Shown in pieces: positions 14,600 through 23,936 of a stretch of DNA of 36,278 bases; positions within the stretch are counted from its first letter, which is position 1, and each line of letters starts with the position of its first letter. The stretch lies in contig JAIQEY010000055.1 of the NCBI GenBank assembly GCA_020073565.1, positions 1 through 36,278 on the forward strand. Direction: 5' to 3'. A program made the position numbers and the translations under genes. This DNA is from Terriglobia bacterium. GTDB taxonomy: Bacteria; Acidobacteriota; Terriglobia; Terriglobales; Acidobacteriaceae. The notes beneath the pieces are model-generated. The model saw nothing but the letters and a program-made list of their open reading frames with translations. It was not told the origin of the DNA and ran no database searches.

Positions 14600-17314
14600 A
14601 TGGGCGCGATCATTGGGATTCGAAGGGAAGACAAGAACAAGTGGGAACGTCGCGCGCCTCTGGTTCCGACTGATATATCCGACCTGCAGACGAAGCAAGG
14701 GGTGCGGGTTCTTGTCCAGCCCTCCAGTGTGCGTGTCTGCACGGATCATGAGTACCGGTCCGCTGGAGTCGAGGTTAACGAGGATCTGGGCTCTGCGTCG
14801 GTTGTCTTCGCGATAAAGGAAATACCGACGCACTTGCTATTGCCGGGAAAGACCTATGTCTTCTTCGCGCACGTGGTGAAGGGGCAACCCCACAACATGC
14901 CCATGCTTCGGCGTTTGATGGAACTGGGCTGTTCCCTGGTGGACTACGAAAAAATCACGGATGATCAGAAGAGAAGGCTAATCTTCTTCGGCCGCCACGC
15001 CGGCTATGCCGGAATGATCGAGACGTTGCGCTGCCTCGGGCAACGGCTGGCTGTGTCTGGAGTGTCAACGCCGCTTTCACAGGTGCACCCGGCCTTCGAG
15101 TATCGGGATCTGGCTGAGGCAAAGGCTCACATCACCGCGCTCGGCGACCAGATTGTGCAACAGGCGGGAGCACCCCCGTTGGTCTTTGGCTTTTCCGGGT
15201 ATGGCAATGTATCGACGGGGGCGCAGGAAGTGTTCGACTGTCTCAAACCCGTGGAGGTGGCCGTTGCGGATCTGACTGCGGTGGCGTCCGCAGCCGCGGG
15301 TCCGCGGCTTGTGAAAGTCGTGTTCCACGAAGAGGACATGGTCGAACGCAAGGAACAGAACATCCCGTTCAACCTGCAAGAGTATTACGACCATCCGGAA
15401 CGATACGAGGGCTGCTTTGAAAAGCATCTGCCGCACCTTGATGTGTTGGTCAATTGCATTTATTGGGAGTCGCGATATCCGCGTCTGGTCACGCGCGAGT
15501 GGGCCGCAAGAAACTACCTCCCGGGTTGTGCCCCGCGCCTCAAGGTAATCGGTGACATCAGCTGCGACATTGAAGGAAGCGTCGAACTCACCGTGAGAGT
15601 CACCGAGCCGGACCACCCCTGCTACGTTTACCTCTCTGAACAGGATTCTGCCCGGGATGGTGTGGAGGGGAATGGACCGGTCATCATGGCGGTCGACAAT
15701 CTCCCCTGCGAGATTCCCCGGGAATCGTCACAGTACTTCAGTTCCGTGCTGCGGGACATGGTTGCCCCGTTGGCGAACGCCGACTGGCAGGGTCCATTCG
15801 AAATGCTCGACCTGCCGCCTTATTTGAAGCGGGCCGTGATCGTGCATCAGGGGCGTCTGACCCCTGACTATCAATACATTCAAAAACATCTGGAGGGTGC
15901 GTCCCGTGAGCTGCGCATGGTGATCGGTACCATGCGGAAGGGCTCAGCTGCGCACCTCCCCATGATCCAGGAGCCGCATATGAAACGTGTTCTAGTGTTA
16001 GGCGCCGGGCTGGTAGCCAAGCCGTTGGTACGATATCTGTTGGAAAAGGGTTATCAGGTCACCGTGGCGAGCCGCACGGCAAGCAAGGCTGAAGCCATGA
16101 TTGCAGGTCATCCAGCCGGTAAGGCACTCGCTCTCAATGTTCAGGATGAGACCATGCTGGTGCAGTTGATTAAGGACTGCGACCTCGTGGTTAGCCTCGT
16201 TCCCTACACGTTCCATCCGGTGGTGGCAAGACACTGCATCGCTAACAGAAAGCACATGGTGACAACCTCCTATGTTTCGGCTGCGATGCAGGAACAAAAC
16301 GGCGCGGCGCAGGAAGCAGGAGTCACAATTCTGAATGAGGTCGGCGTCGACCCCGGCATTGATCACATGTCAGCGATGCGGATCATCGATAGTGTCCGTA
16401 GCCGAGGCGGGCGCATCGTCTCCTTCAGGTCTTATTGCGGCGGCCTGCCGGCGCCGGAGGCCAACGACAATCCGTTTGGCTATAAATTCTCCTGGGCTCC
16501 CAGAGGCGTCCTGCTGGCCGGCCGAAACAGCGCGATGTACCTGATGGACGGCCGTAAAGTCGAGATCCCCTCCCATCGCCTCTTCCACGAGATGCATATC
16601 CTGTCGGTACCGGGCCTAGGGGACTACGAAGCCTATCCGAATCGGGATTCGATCAGCTACATCGACGTCTACGGGCTACAAGGTATTCAGACGATGTACC
16701 GCGGGACTCTTCGCAACATGGGCTGGTGCGATTGCATGTACAACTTCGGGAAGCTGGGTCTCTTCGCGCTGGATGAAATCGATGCCCGTGGGAAGACCTA
16801 TGCCGACTTAATGCGCAACCTGGCGGGGGCCTCCGAAGGTGAGGACTTGGCGGCCGCGACAGCCAGGAAACTCGGGATCCCGAAGGAGTCTTACCCAATC
16901 CGGAATCTTGAGTGGCTGGGTATGTTCTCCAGTCGGAAGCTTAGTGCCGAGCGGATCAGCCCCTTGGATGCCATGGGCGATTTGATGTACGAGAAGCTGG
17001 CATTCCACCCCGGTGAGCGGGACATGATCGTGTTGTTCCACGATTTCCGAGCCGAATTCCCCGATGGCAAAAAGGAACGGATCGTCTCCGAACTCATCGA
17101 CTATGGAATCCCGCACGGCGATTCCAGCATGTCGCGAACGGTCTCCCTGCCGGCTGCGATCGGGGTGGACATGATTCTCACTGGCCGGATTAATGCAACC
17201 GGCGTCCTGCGTCCGGTGACCCCGAATATATACAATCCGGTGCTGAACGAACTCGCGCAGCTCAATATTTCATGCAAAGAACGGACCGAGACGTTCTATG
17301 TCCGTGCGGCTTGA
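14600..17314 (+). CDS. Bifunctional lysine-ketoglutarate reductase / saccharopine dehydrogenase
   Basis: A 904-aa fusion of the two first enzymes of the saccharopine route. Residues 1 to about 455 are the LKR half (IGIRREDKNKWERRAPLVPT, an alanine dehydrogenase/PNT-like N-terminal domain, then VFGFSGYGNVSTGAQEVFD). It would condense lysine with 2-oxoglutarate using NADPH. From M461 the SDH half starts with a Rossmann motif (RVLVLGAGLVAKPLVRYL) and continues with NEVGVDPGIDHMSAMRIID and GLPAPEANDNPFGYKFSW. It would oxidise saccharopine to glutamate and 2-aminoadipate 6-semialdehyde. The order and length match animal AASS (about 926 aa) rather than the separate fungal enzymes. ATG 14600 lacks a clear ribosome binding site, but the domain begins at once. 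A matching semialdehyde dehydrogenase follows 48 bases downstream. Confidence 0.93.
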   Translation: MGAIIGIRREDKNKWERRAPLVPTDISDLQTKQGVRVLVQPSSVRVCTDHEYRSAGVEVNEDLGSASVVFAIKEIPTHLLLPGKTYVFFAHVVKGQPHNMPMLRRLMELGCSLVDYEKITDDQKRRLIFFGRHAGYAGMIETLRCLGQRLAVSGVSTPLSQVHPAFEYRDLAEAKAHITALGDQIVQQAGAPPLVFGFSGYGNVSTGAQEVFDCLKPVEVAVADLTAVASAAAGPRLVKVVFHEEDMVERKEQNIPFNLQEYYDHPERYEGCFEKHLPHLDVLVNCIYWESRYPRLVTREWAARNYLPGCAPRLKVIGDISCDIEGSVELTVRVTEPDHPCYVYLSEQDSARDGVEGNGPVIMAVDNLPCEIPRESSQYFSSVLRDMVAPLANADWQGPFEMLDLPPYLKRAVIVHQGRLTPDYQYIQKHLEGASRELRMVIGTMRKGSAAHLPMIQEPHMKRVLVLGAGLVAKPLVRYLLEKGYQVTVASRTASKAEAMIAGHPAGKALALNVQDETMLVQLIKDCDLVVSLVPYTFHPVVARHCIANRKHMVTTSYVSAAMQEQNGAAQEAGVTILNEVGVDPGIDHMSAMRIIDSVRSRGGRIVSFRSYCGGLPAPEANDNPFGYKFSWAPRGVLLAGRNSAMYLMDGRKVEIPSHRLFHEMHILSVPGLGDYEAYPNRDSISYIDVYGLQGIQTMYRGTLRNMGWCDCMYNFGKLGLFALDEIDARGKTYADLMRNLAGASEGEDLAAATARKLGIPKESYPIRNLEWLGMFSSRKLSAERISPLDAMGDLMYEKLAFHPGERDMIVLFHDFRAEFPDGKKERIVSELIDYGIPHGDSSMSRTVSLPAAIGVDMILTGRINATGVLRPVTPNIYNPVLNELAQLNISCKERTETFYVRAA

Positions 17315-17362
17315 GCAGATCGGATGAAGAGCTGTTTCCCCATATTTTGAAAGGTTGTTCGC

Positions 17363-18901
17363 ATGGAAGAAAAAGACAGGATTCTCAACTCGCTGGGATT
17401 GCAGGTAGAACTTTCGGGTGCGAGTTACGGGGACCAGTGGTTTGCGAGCAGCGGTGACTGGATCGAAGTCCACAGCCCGACGACCGGCGAGTTGCTGGCC
17501 AAAGTCGAACAGGCGAGCGAGGCCGACTACAACATCGTTGTCGGGCAGGCGATGAAAGCGTTCGAGTTCTGGCGCGCTCTGCCTGCTCCCAAAAGAGGCG
17601 AAATCGTGCGTCAATTTGCGGTCGCGCTGCGCGAGAAAAAGGATGTGCTGGGACGACTCGTCTCGCTGGAAATGGGCAAGATCTTGACCGAAGGCCTGGG
17701 GGAAGTGCAGGAAATGATCGACGTCTGCGACTATGCGGTCGGTCTGAGCCGGACGCTTTCCGGCCCGACACTCCAGAGCGAGAGGCCGATGCACCGCATG
17801 ATGGAGCAGTGGCACCCGCTCGGGCCGATCGGTGTCATTACTGCCTTCAACTTCCCGGTTGCAGTCTGGTCGTGGAACAGCGCGCTGGCATTTGTCTGCG
17901 GCGATCCGGTGGTGTGGAAGCCTTCGAGCAAGACACCGCTATGCGCCATCGCATGCCAAAACATCATCCGCGAGGTGTTCCGGGCCAACGGTGTTCCGGA
18001 CGGAGTGTCCTGTGTGGTCGTTGGACGCGGGTCGACCGTCGGCGAACGGATTCTGGCCGACAACCGGCTCACCCTGATTAGCGCCACCGGATCGACCCGG
18101 ATGGGGAAGCGCATCGGTCAGGTTGTCGGTGCCCGCCTGGGTCGCACCATTCTCGAGCTCGGAGGCAACAATGCCCTAATCATTTCGGACAAGGCCGACT
18201 TGACAGGAGCGCTGGCCTCGGCATTCTTCGGGGCCGTCGGCACAGCCGGGCAACGCTGCACCTCCACCCGCAGGCTGATCATTCACGAGAGCGTTTACGA
18301 CTCATTCGTTCACAAGCTGATTGGAAATTACGAAAAGGTGAAAATTGGCGATCCACTCGATCCTAAAACCCTGATGGGACCGCTGATCGATGAAGAGGCC
18401 GTATCGGACTACGAGAATGCGCTGGTTGCTGTCCGCCAGCAGTGCGGAACAGTGCTTTACGGAGGCAAGGCCCTCGATCCACCGCCGTTTGGCAGGCGGA
18501 CCTTCGTTCTGCCGACCATTGTCGAAATCCGCAATGACGCCGGGATTGTGCAAACCGAAACCTTTGCTCCGATCCTTTACGTTCTGAAATACCGGACCAT
18601 CGATGAGGCGATTGCATTGCACAATGCGGTTCCCCAAGGCCTGTCGTCAGGGATCTTCACGGACAGCATGGCTGAAGCGGAAAAGTTCCTCAGCTTCACG
18701 GGATCCGACTGCGGCATCGCGAACGTGAATGTGGGCACCTCAGGTGCGGAAATCGGCGGTGCCTTCGGCGGCGAAAAGGAGACCGGCGGAGGTCGTGAGT
18801 CCGGTTCGGATTCCTGGAAAGCCTACATGCGGCGCCAGACCAATACCCTCAATTGGGGCGGTGAAATTCACCTGGCGCAGGGAGTGGAGTTCCACTCGTA
18901 A
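17363..18901 (+). CDS. 2-Aminoadipate 6-semialdehyde dehydrogenase (ALDH7/antiquitin type)
   Basis: A 512-aa NAD+-dependent aldehyde dehydrogenase that would convert the semialdehyde made by the preceding enzyme to 2-aminoadipate. Hallmarks are ITAFNFPVAVWSWNSALAFV, VVWKPSSKTPL, ATGSTRMGKRI, the general base E265 in LELGGNNALI, and the nucleophile C299 in GTAGQRCTSTRRL. The FNFPVAVWSWN and ELGGNNA variants, and the FGGEKETGGGRESGSDSWK-AYMRRQTNT ending, are typical of family 7 (antiquitin). ATG 17363 follows GAAAGG at 8 bases. Together with the upstream fusion it makes a compact two-gene operon for lysine degradation. A role in osmotic stress, as proposed for bacterial saccharopine operons, is possible. 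Confidence 0.95.
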   Translation: MEEKDRILNSLGLQVELSGASYGDQWFASSGDWIEVHSPTTGELLAKVEQASEADYNIVVGQAMKAFEFWRALPAPKRGEIVRQFAVALREKKDVLGRLVSLEMGKILTEGLGEVQEMIDVCDYAVGLSRTLSGPTLQSERPMHRMMEQWHPLGPIGVITAFNFPVAVWSWNSALAFVCGDPVVWKPSSKTPLCAIACQNIIREVFRANGVPDGVSCVVVGRGSTVGERILADNRLTLISATGSTRMGKRIGQVVGARLGRTILELGGNNALIISDKADLTGALASAFFGAVGTAGQRCTSTRRLIIHESVYDSFVHKLIGNYEKVKIGDPLDPKTLMGPLIDEEAVSDYENALVAVRQQCGTVLYGGKALDPPPFGRRTFVLPTIVEIRNDAGIVQTETFAPILYVLKYRTIDEAIALHNAVPQGLSSGIFTDSMAEAEKFLSFTGSDCGIANVNVGTSGAEIGGAFGGEKETGGGRESGSDSWKAYMRRQTNTLNWGGEIHLAQGVEFHS

Positions 18902-19120
18902 TCCAAGTGATGTGCCCGGCGAAATTTGTACCAAGTGGAATGAGAGAGAATCCACTGGGAGCAAAAGCAGGTCATGCCAATCAAGAGGCACAAAGCAGAG
19001 CAGATCGATCCTGGCGGAATGCGACAAACCCGGCCAGAGATGGGCGTAGAATGGTGTTGTCGATTGAACCAAAAAGGAGATTCCGGGTTAACCGCGAACG
19101 TTTCAGAAAGGAAATGATGT

Positions 19121-19375
19121 ATGTCCATTCAAGAAGTATCCGCGGAAGAACTCGCGAAGTTGTTTTACCAATACGAGGGAACTCTCTCTGAGAATTTCCA
19201 TGGCCTGCGAAAGGAAGACGCCTCGCTGTCCTGGGAGCAGGTACCGCAGAATGAACGCGAACTGATGGTCGCGGCCGCCCGCCGGACGCTGCAGGAGCTC
19301 GGAGCACCGGTCGAGAAAGAGCGGGTTGTTCGCCGGTATTTCGCCAAACCCGGCGAGGCAAACTGGGGCTGCTAG
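19121..19375 (+). CDS. 84-aa hypothetical protein
   Basis: Function unknown. The protein is charged and mostly helical (VSAEELAKLFYQYEGTLSEN, then WEQVPQNERELMVAAARRTL), with a short C-terminal segment ending YFAKPGEANWGC. No membrane segment or signal is present, so it is probably a small soluble protein. AAGGA lies 8 bases before ATG 19121, supporting the start. It follows the dehydrogenase by 219 bases on the same strand, and the gap contains no obvious terminator. The minus-strand frames here are shadows. Confidence 0.6.
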   Translation: MSIQEVSAEELAKLFYQYEGTLSENFHGLRKEDASLSWEQVPQNERELMVAAARRTLQELGAPVEKERVVRRYFAKPGEANWGC

Positions 19376-19705
19376 GTTTCCCGGCTGGTCTTCTTTATGG
19401 CAGAGGAGGACAATTCTCAGTTCTTCGACTGTCGCCGAAACTGCCTCCCCTAAACTGAGGGGCACACCCGTTCAACGAATCCTTCTTGCGCCTGTTCTTC
19501 GTTGAAGCGACTCTTGCGCACGACTCCTCCTCTCTGGCCCTGAGCGGGCCATCCTAAATGGAGAAGTCACATTTCCGCTGGACTACTTTTCAGGAGGCAG
19601 GTCAGTGTGCAGTCGCAAAAAGACGGGGGGGGATCGCTCGTGATTGGTTGAGCTAACGATGACTTCCGACACTCGTCTAAGATCCGTGATTCGAGGGCAA
19701 ACCGA
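19376..19705. other. Intergenic, nothing firm
   Basis: A short CCCCT...AGGGG hairpin near 19447-19462 could be a weak terminator for the small gene but lacks a T-run. A run of eight G occurs near 19625-19632. No gene was recognised. The right part should hold the promoter of the esterase gene. Confidence 0.35.
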
Positions 19706-20641
19706 ATGAGAGTGAGACCAGGACACAGGAGGCTCACCACATGTGTTGTGATGCTGCTTTACGGGGCCTTGCTTGCCAATTCACAAGACCGTTCACTTCC
19801 CGCTGCCAGCATGGAATTGCTGACACTGCGAAGTAAGATTTTCGCCAATACGAGAACCATCAGGGTCTGGCTTCCTCCTGCATACCACCAAGCTTCGCAG
19901 CGCGAGCGGAAGTATCCCGTATTCTACTTCACCGATGGAATTGCTACATTTCACGGCCGTCGGTTGGATCGCATCGCAAAACAGTTAATTCTGTCCCGAA
20001 AGATTCCGCCGACAATCTTTGTGGGAATAGATAACGGCGGCTCTACTAGGGAATCGAAGAGCCCAGGATCGGACCGGGCAAACGAGTACCTGCCATATCC
20101 CGACGACTCTCTTCTACCTCCTGTTCCTAGTCCTCAAGGCAAATTGTTCCCCGCATTTCTGGAACAGGAGGTTCGCCCACTCGTCGAGTCGCGATACCGA
20201 ACAACGAGCACTATTGGCATTGCCGGCGCTTCGTACGGAGCAGCCATAGCGCTCTTTACTGTGATGGAGCATCCGGGCCGTTATCAGTGGTTGCTGCTCG
20301 AAAGCCCGTCACTTTACATCGCAAACGACGCCTTGCTTCGTCGATCGGAGACTCTTCAAAACTGGCCGTCGCGCGTTTATGTCGGCGCGGGCACCAATGA
20401 AGGTGAAGGAGACGCCAAGCGCGAAATGGTGGACGATGTTACTCGGCTCGCCAAGTCGCTTCAAAATCGCACAACTACGTGCCTTGTGGTTGTTCAAGGG
20501 GCGGAACACGGCGAGGATGCATGGCGTATGCGACTGCCCGCCGCCCTGGAGTTCTTGCTCGGGGATGAACCATGTACAAAGGCAACTGCGAGGATTTCTG
20601 ACAAGGCGCGCAAGTCAGGTTCACAGGCCACTTCAAAATAA
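19706..20641 (+). CDS. Exported alpha/beta-hydrolase, putative esterase (esterase D / IroE-like)
   Basis: A 311-aa hydrolase of the putative-esterase family that includes enterochelin esterases and esterase D. An N-terminal signal peptide (RRLTTCVVMLLYGALLANSQ, residues about 8-27) precedes the domain. The domain opens with RVWLPPAYHQASQRERKYPVFYFTDG and has the nucleophile elbow GASYG with S176, and the catalytic His as H268 in GAEHGEDAW. An acidic residue of the triad probably lies between them (VGAGTNEGEGD). The start at ATG 19706 gives a normal signal peptide, although the ribosome binding site is weak. Physiological substrate is unknown. Immediately after its stop, the same frame remains open for a long stretch (see next entry). 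Confidence 0.8.
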   Translation: MRVRPGHRRLTTCVVMLLYGALLANSQDRSLPAASMELLTLRSKIFANTRTIRVWLPPAYHQASQRERKYPVFYFTDGIATFHGRRLDRIAKQLILSRKIPPTIFVGIDNGGSTRESKSPGSDRANEYLPYPDDSLLPPVPSPQGKLFPAFLEQEVRPLVESRYRTTSTIGIAGASYGAAIALFTVMEHPGRYQWLLLESPSLYIANDALLRRSETLQNWPSRVYVGAGTNEGEGDAKREMVDDVTRLAKSLQNRTTTCLVVVQGAEHGEDAWRMRLPAALEFLLGDEPCTKATARISDKARKSGSQATSK

Positions 20642-21001
20642 TCCGTCGCGCCAAGAGGAGACCCTGGCGGACAAGAAATATGGATTGTTGATGTAAACAG
20701 ATGGGATGAGAGGGCTGCTCTCCGACGGGATGCGGTACGCTCCCAAGTTATCGACGCGCTCGAAGCGCAAGAGATAAAGGAGACCGGCAATACCCGCGGT
20801 TATGCCGTCGAAATCGTTGCTCCTAACAAAGTCCCCGACAATATTGCCGATCTGGAATTGCGGGTCGACGCCGGTCCCGGAGATCAGTTGATTGCGAACG
20901 TGGAAGCACACGATGGGGAGCGGGCGGCTTCGCTTGAATTTGTGCATGCTCTGGCTGGCATCCAACAACCCCGCTGTGAGTACCGACGACTAAGAAAAAG
21001 A
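20642..21001 (+). pseudogene. Start-less protein-like open frame after the esterase
   Basis: In the same frame as the esterase, directly after its TAA, the sequence stays open and reads like real protein: GDPGGQEIWIVDVNRWDERA, then LRRDAVRSQVIDALEAQEIK, later APNKVPDNIADLELRVDAGP. There is no ATG or GTG start. The first near-start is TTG 20858. The frame remains open past 21001 but there it lies antisense to the methyltransferase gene. The overlapping minus-strand frame (20633-20968) is a poorer candidate. It is most likely the remnant of an N-terminally deleted gene. The family is not recognised. Confidence 0.33.
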
Positions 21002-21028
21002 AATCGAGATTGTCTCGATCGCCCCTGT

Positions 21029-22237
21029 TCAGTCAACGAGCGCTTCGGCATGCACCTCCTGACATGCAGGGCGGCGAACCCTCTTAGCGGCAACTTCCAG
21101 GTAGCGCTTCTGTGCGTAAATCCAGAGATGCCAGCCCCACTGGGAAGCAAGCCAGTCTTCGATCAACCTTGGGATCAGTTTCCCTATGCCAGGCAGCCAG
21201 TTGGGATTCCAGAACATGACTTCTGTTCTGACATTCTCGAATTGCCAAAACAGCCCACTTGCCGACGGCCTCGAAAACACCTGCGAAAGAGGATTATCGG
21301 GTCCATCGGTATTTCGGTTGAGCATATTCTGCATGTCGAGGTAAGCATCTGGGTCCTGCAGGATGAGGTCCGCATGTCGCCTCAATTCCTCCTCGGGCTC
21401 GTGCCATATCTTGCGGGCCAGCTTGATTCCCGGTTCCGTCTTCAGGAGGTGTGCGCGCAGGCGGCGGACGACTCGCAGATTCACCTGGTAGTTAAACGAG
21501 TCGCGGTGATACAACATGATCATCGCACGTCCGCCGGGAGCCAGCACACGGTGGACCTCACGGATGGCCCGAGGAGTGTTCGGCGTATGGTGAAGGACGC
21601 CGTGAGAATAGACGAGATCAAACGAACCGTCAGCGAAAGGCAAATCTTCGGCGTCTCCCTGGGTGAAACATCCTTCCAGCCCTCCTAATTGAAAACGCCT
21701 CTGTGTAATGCTCACGGCGGCGTTGGTCAAGTCAACCGCAGTGTAACGAGCTCCGGCGCGGGCGAAGCGCTCGGCTTCGCTGCCACATCCGCAACCGATT
21801 TCGAGCACACGCAGACCCCTCGTTTTCTCAAAACCCACCGCAGACAGCAAGCCCGGGTGCACTCTGTACCTGTGCTCGTCCAGGCTCCGGTAAAAGGCGG
21901 GGGTCCCGCGTGCCTCATTAGTAAACCATGAGTCACACGGTGAATTCTGCCAGAAGCGCTCCACTTGTTTCTTGAGATTTGACTGAAGAACAGAGGAGGT
22001 GGGCCTCACGCGGCGTCCGGCCACGGTGATACTTTCAAAGCCGGTTTCAAGAAGCTCAGATCGGTGCGCCCCAATCTCCAGACTTGACCTTCGGACCCGG
22101 GTCGAGACCGGGCGCACTAAAGAATCGAACAAGCTAGACACATCGATGCGAATAGGGAATACCTTTTTCGGGCGGGCGTCTGGTTGTCCCGAGGACGGAA
22201 TGATTCCTTGTGAGTCCCGAGCTGCAATCGTATGCAT
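21029..22237 (-). CDS. Class I SAM-dependent methyltransferase with an N-terminal extension
   Basis: A 402-aa protein. The methyltransferase core starts near 140 with the SAM motif VLEIGCGCGSEAERFA (144-159). It continues with YTAVDLTNAAVSITQRRF, the GDAEDLPFADGSFDLVYSHG segment and LHHTPNTPRAIREVHRVLAP, all typical of the Methyltransf_11 (UbiE-like) group. The first 100 residues and the last 130 are extra. The tail contains EDWLASQWGWHLWIYAQKRY, also seen in methyltransferases of polysaccharide and natural-product clusters. The start is firm: GGAGG lies 6 bases before ATG 22237. It follows the acyltransferase gene by 97 bases on the same strand, so the two probably form an operon. Substrate unknown. 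Confidence 0.85.
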   Translation of the reverse strand: MHTIAARDSQGIIPSSGQPDARPKKVFPIRIDVSSLFDSLVRPVSTRVRRSSLEIGAHRSELLETGFESITVAGRRVRPTSSVLQSNLKKQVERFWQNSPCDSWFTNEARGTPAFYRSLDEHRYRVHPGLLSAVGFEKTRGLRVLEIGCGCGSEAERFARAGARYTAVDLTNAAVSITQRRFQLGGLEGCFTQGDAEDLPFADGSFDLVYSHGVLHHTPNTPRAIREVHRVLAPGGRAMIMLYHRDSFNYQVNLRVVRRLRAHLLKTEPGIKLARKIWHEPEEELRRHADLILQDPDAYLDMQNMLNRNTDGPDNPLSQVFSRPSASGLFWQFENVRTEVMFWNPNWLPGIGKLIPRLIEDWLASQWGWHLWIYAQKRYLEVAAKRVRRPACQEVHAEALVD

Positions 22238-22334
22238 TTGAAGCCTCCAAGAAACACAAAGCCGATGGGTGGAAAGGATGTGAGCTGAAACAACTCACGT
22301 CTCTCCCGTGCGCCGGATGCTATGTAACTGAGTT

Positions 22335-23456
22335 CTAGGTTGCAAAAACCCTTTTGAAGCATTTGTTCACGACTGATCCTGACAACCGGAAACGGCGAAG
22401 AAGATGCCTGCCAATTTCCGCGGCCCTTTCTTGCATTTCAACGTGGTGAAGGAAGGTTCTGTCGAGACGATAACGGTAAATCGGAACGACGACTCCGCCG
22501 GATTTCCTGAGAAACGGATGCGCTGCCCCCAACGAGTATCGCGAAAAGCCGTGATCACAAGCCCACTGAATGGTTTTCCAGATGAGTAGGTCATTGGGGC
22601 GAAGCCGGTTGAATTCATCGATAGAGCAGTTTGCGGAATACTCGATCAAACCACCGAGATAGAAGCGAACCGTGGTTGCAGCAATCGCCTTGCCCTCATA
22701 GCGCGCGAGGAATCGGCGATGGGTTGCTTGTAATCGATGGACCTCCACCGCTTTTTCAAAGTCTCCACTGGCGCAGATAGTCTTGCGCTCAGTCTTCAGC
22801 CATGCGCAAAAGACCTCCCAGTAGTCAGCCAGGTCCTGGGCACTGTTAACTTCGGAAACTTCCACTCCCTTTCGAATTGCGGTGCGAATGTTGCGCTTCC
22901 GATTGTCGTGAAACGATTGGAACAGCGCCTCGGCGCCAGGGCGGAGGTCAAGCACGACAATGGTTTGCAGCGGCCGCGTTCGAAAATGTTTCCGCTCGAA
23001 TTCCGGCGCCAAGGCCGAGTTCCAACTATAGGCGGTGATCAAGCGAGCGCGCGAGAACTCTGAAATGAGACCCTTTGCCAGAGTCTCTGCCGTCCTTCGC
23101 GTCTCGCTAGCAGGGTCGATTAACACCTGGGGTCGTCCCGGAAGACCGGCCGTCACATGTTCACCCTCGTCAAGTCCCGTGAGGGCGCCGGTTACTTCTC
23201 CTTCATTCATGGCTAGAATCGCAAACGGGTTCTTGCCTCTCCAATGGGGCTCAAGAAAATAGTGGGGGCTGCTGTACAGATCAGGAAATTCCACTCGGCC
23301 CAAGAAATCTTGCCAGAGCCTTTCAATATCAGGGGTTGGAAGTTGCCTCAAGACGAGATAAGCAGGTCGTCTTGTATCGCGACGCGCTGCTGATGCGCGA
23401 GTCGGCAGTTCGAGAGCGAAGTCGGAAGATGCTAATGCCCCAATTGTTTTCTGCAT
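22335..23456 (-). CDS. FemAB/GNAT-like acyltransferase (Acetyltransf_6 type)
   Basis: A 373-aa protein resembling the FemAB-like GNAT proteins of exopolysaccharide and PEP-CTERM loci. The first half has WQDFLGRVEFPDLYSSPHYF. The second half holds the GNAT core FHDNRKRNIRTAIRKGVEVS, FLARYEGKAIAATTVRFYLG, GLIEYSANCSIDEFNRLRPN and DLLIWKTIQWACDHGFSRYS. The RKR-N-R-AIRKGV stretch and the PNDLLxW motif are distinctive. AAGGAGG lies 4 bases before ATG 23456. It is first in a two-gene minus-strand unit with a SAM methyltransferase, which suggests acylation and methylation of a shared surface sugar or lipid. That link is inference. Confidence 0.78.
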   Translation of the reverse strand: MQKTIGALASSDFALELPTRASAARRDTRRPAYLVLRQLPTPDIERLWQDFLGRVEFPDLYSSPHYFLEPHWRGKNPFAILAMNEGEVTGALTGLDEGEHVTAGLPGRPQVLIDPASETRRTAETLAKGLISEFSRARLITAYSWNSALAPEFERKHFRTRPLQTIVVLDLRPGAEALFQSFHDNRKRNIRTAIRKGVEVSEVNSAQDLADYWEVFCAWLKTERKTICASGDFEKAVEVHRLQATHRRFLARYEGKAIAATTVRFYLGGLIEYSANCSIDEFNRLRPNDLLIWKTIQWACDHGFSRYSLGAAHPFLRKSGGVVVPIYRYRLDRTFLHHVEMQERAAEIGRHLLRRFRLSGSVVNKCFKRVFAT

Positions 23457-23576
23457 AAGACCTCCTTTTGGACATGGAAGTCTGAGTTCGGCAGGAATCG
23501 GACCGCGATGGATTCAGGTGCACGGACGAATCCAGACATTGCCAACCATGCCGAAGCCTCCTTCCAGGGTTCAGGG

Positions 23577-23723
23577 TTAACGATTCTCTCGACCGAGTAG
23601 TCGGTCCAGAGCAACCGGGCCGATCACGTGAGCAATGACCTCTTGCCAGAACCACGTGAGGCGGCCAAAGAGCCAGCGCCCATTTGCATAGAACTGAGTT
23701 TCGAGGTTCTCTATCCGGCGGGG
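23577..23723 (-). pseudogene. Short C-terminal protein fragment upstream of the acyltransferase
   Basis: A 48-codon minus-strand frame, closed by TGA on its upstream side and ending in TAA, reads IENLETQFYANGRWLFGRLT and then WFWQEVIAHVIGPVALDRLL. The composition is protein-like but there is no start codon. It is probably the tail of a frameshifted or deleted gene, and the family is not recognised. Between it and the acyltransferase lies a short leader-like frame (MVGNVWIRPCT) with a good AAGGAGG. Nothing else was recognised between 23457 and 23936. Confidence 0.28.
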
Positions 23724-23936
23724 TCAGGTCCTCGTCGCAGTCGAGAAAAAGTATTCCGCAATTCAAAAACAAATCCAGGCCAATGCGCCACCCGGCTGGA
23801 TCGGAGAGGTCAAAAGGGGGCCCTTTGCACTGCAGCGGAGCAGGCTAGCATGGACTTCGCGAAGGCGCAAAACTCGCATCGAGCACTGTCGTTAGCACAT
23901 GATATGTCCGGCTGATTGGCGCAATGCCAGATAAAA

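Noticed and set aside
23459..23614. Leader peptide MVGNVWIRPCT or a 60-aa minus-strand protein before the acyltransferase
   Set aside because: The ribosome binding site is good but there is no attenuator structure, and the 60-aa frame overlaps the acyltransferase ribosome binding site. Evidence is insufficient for either.
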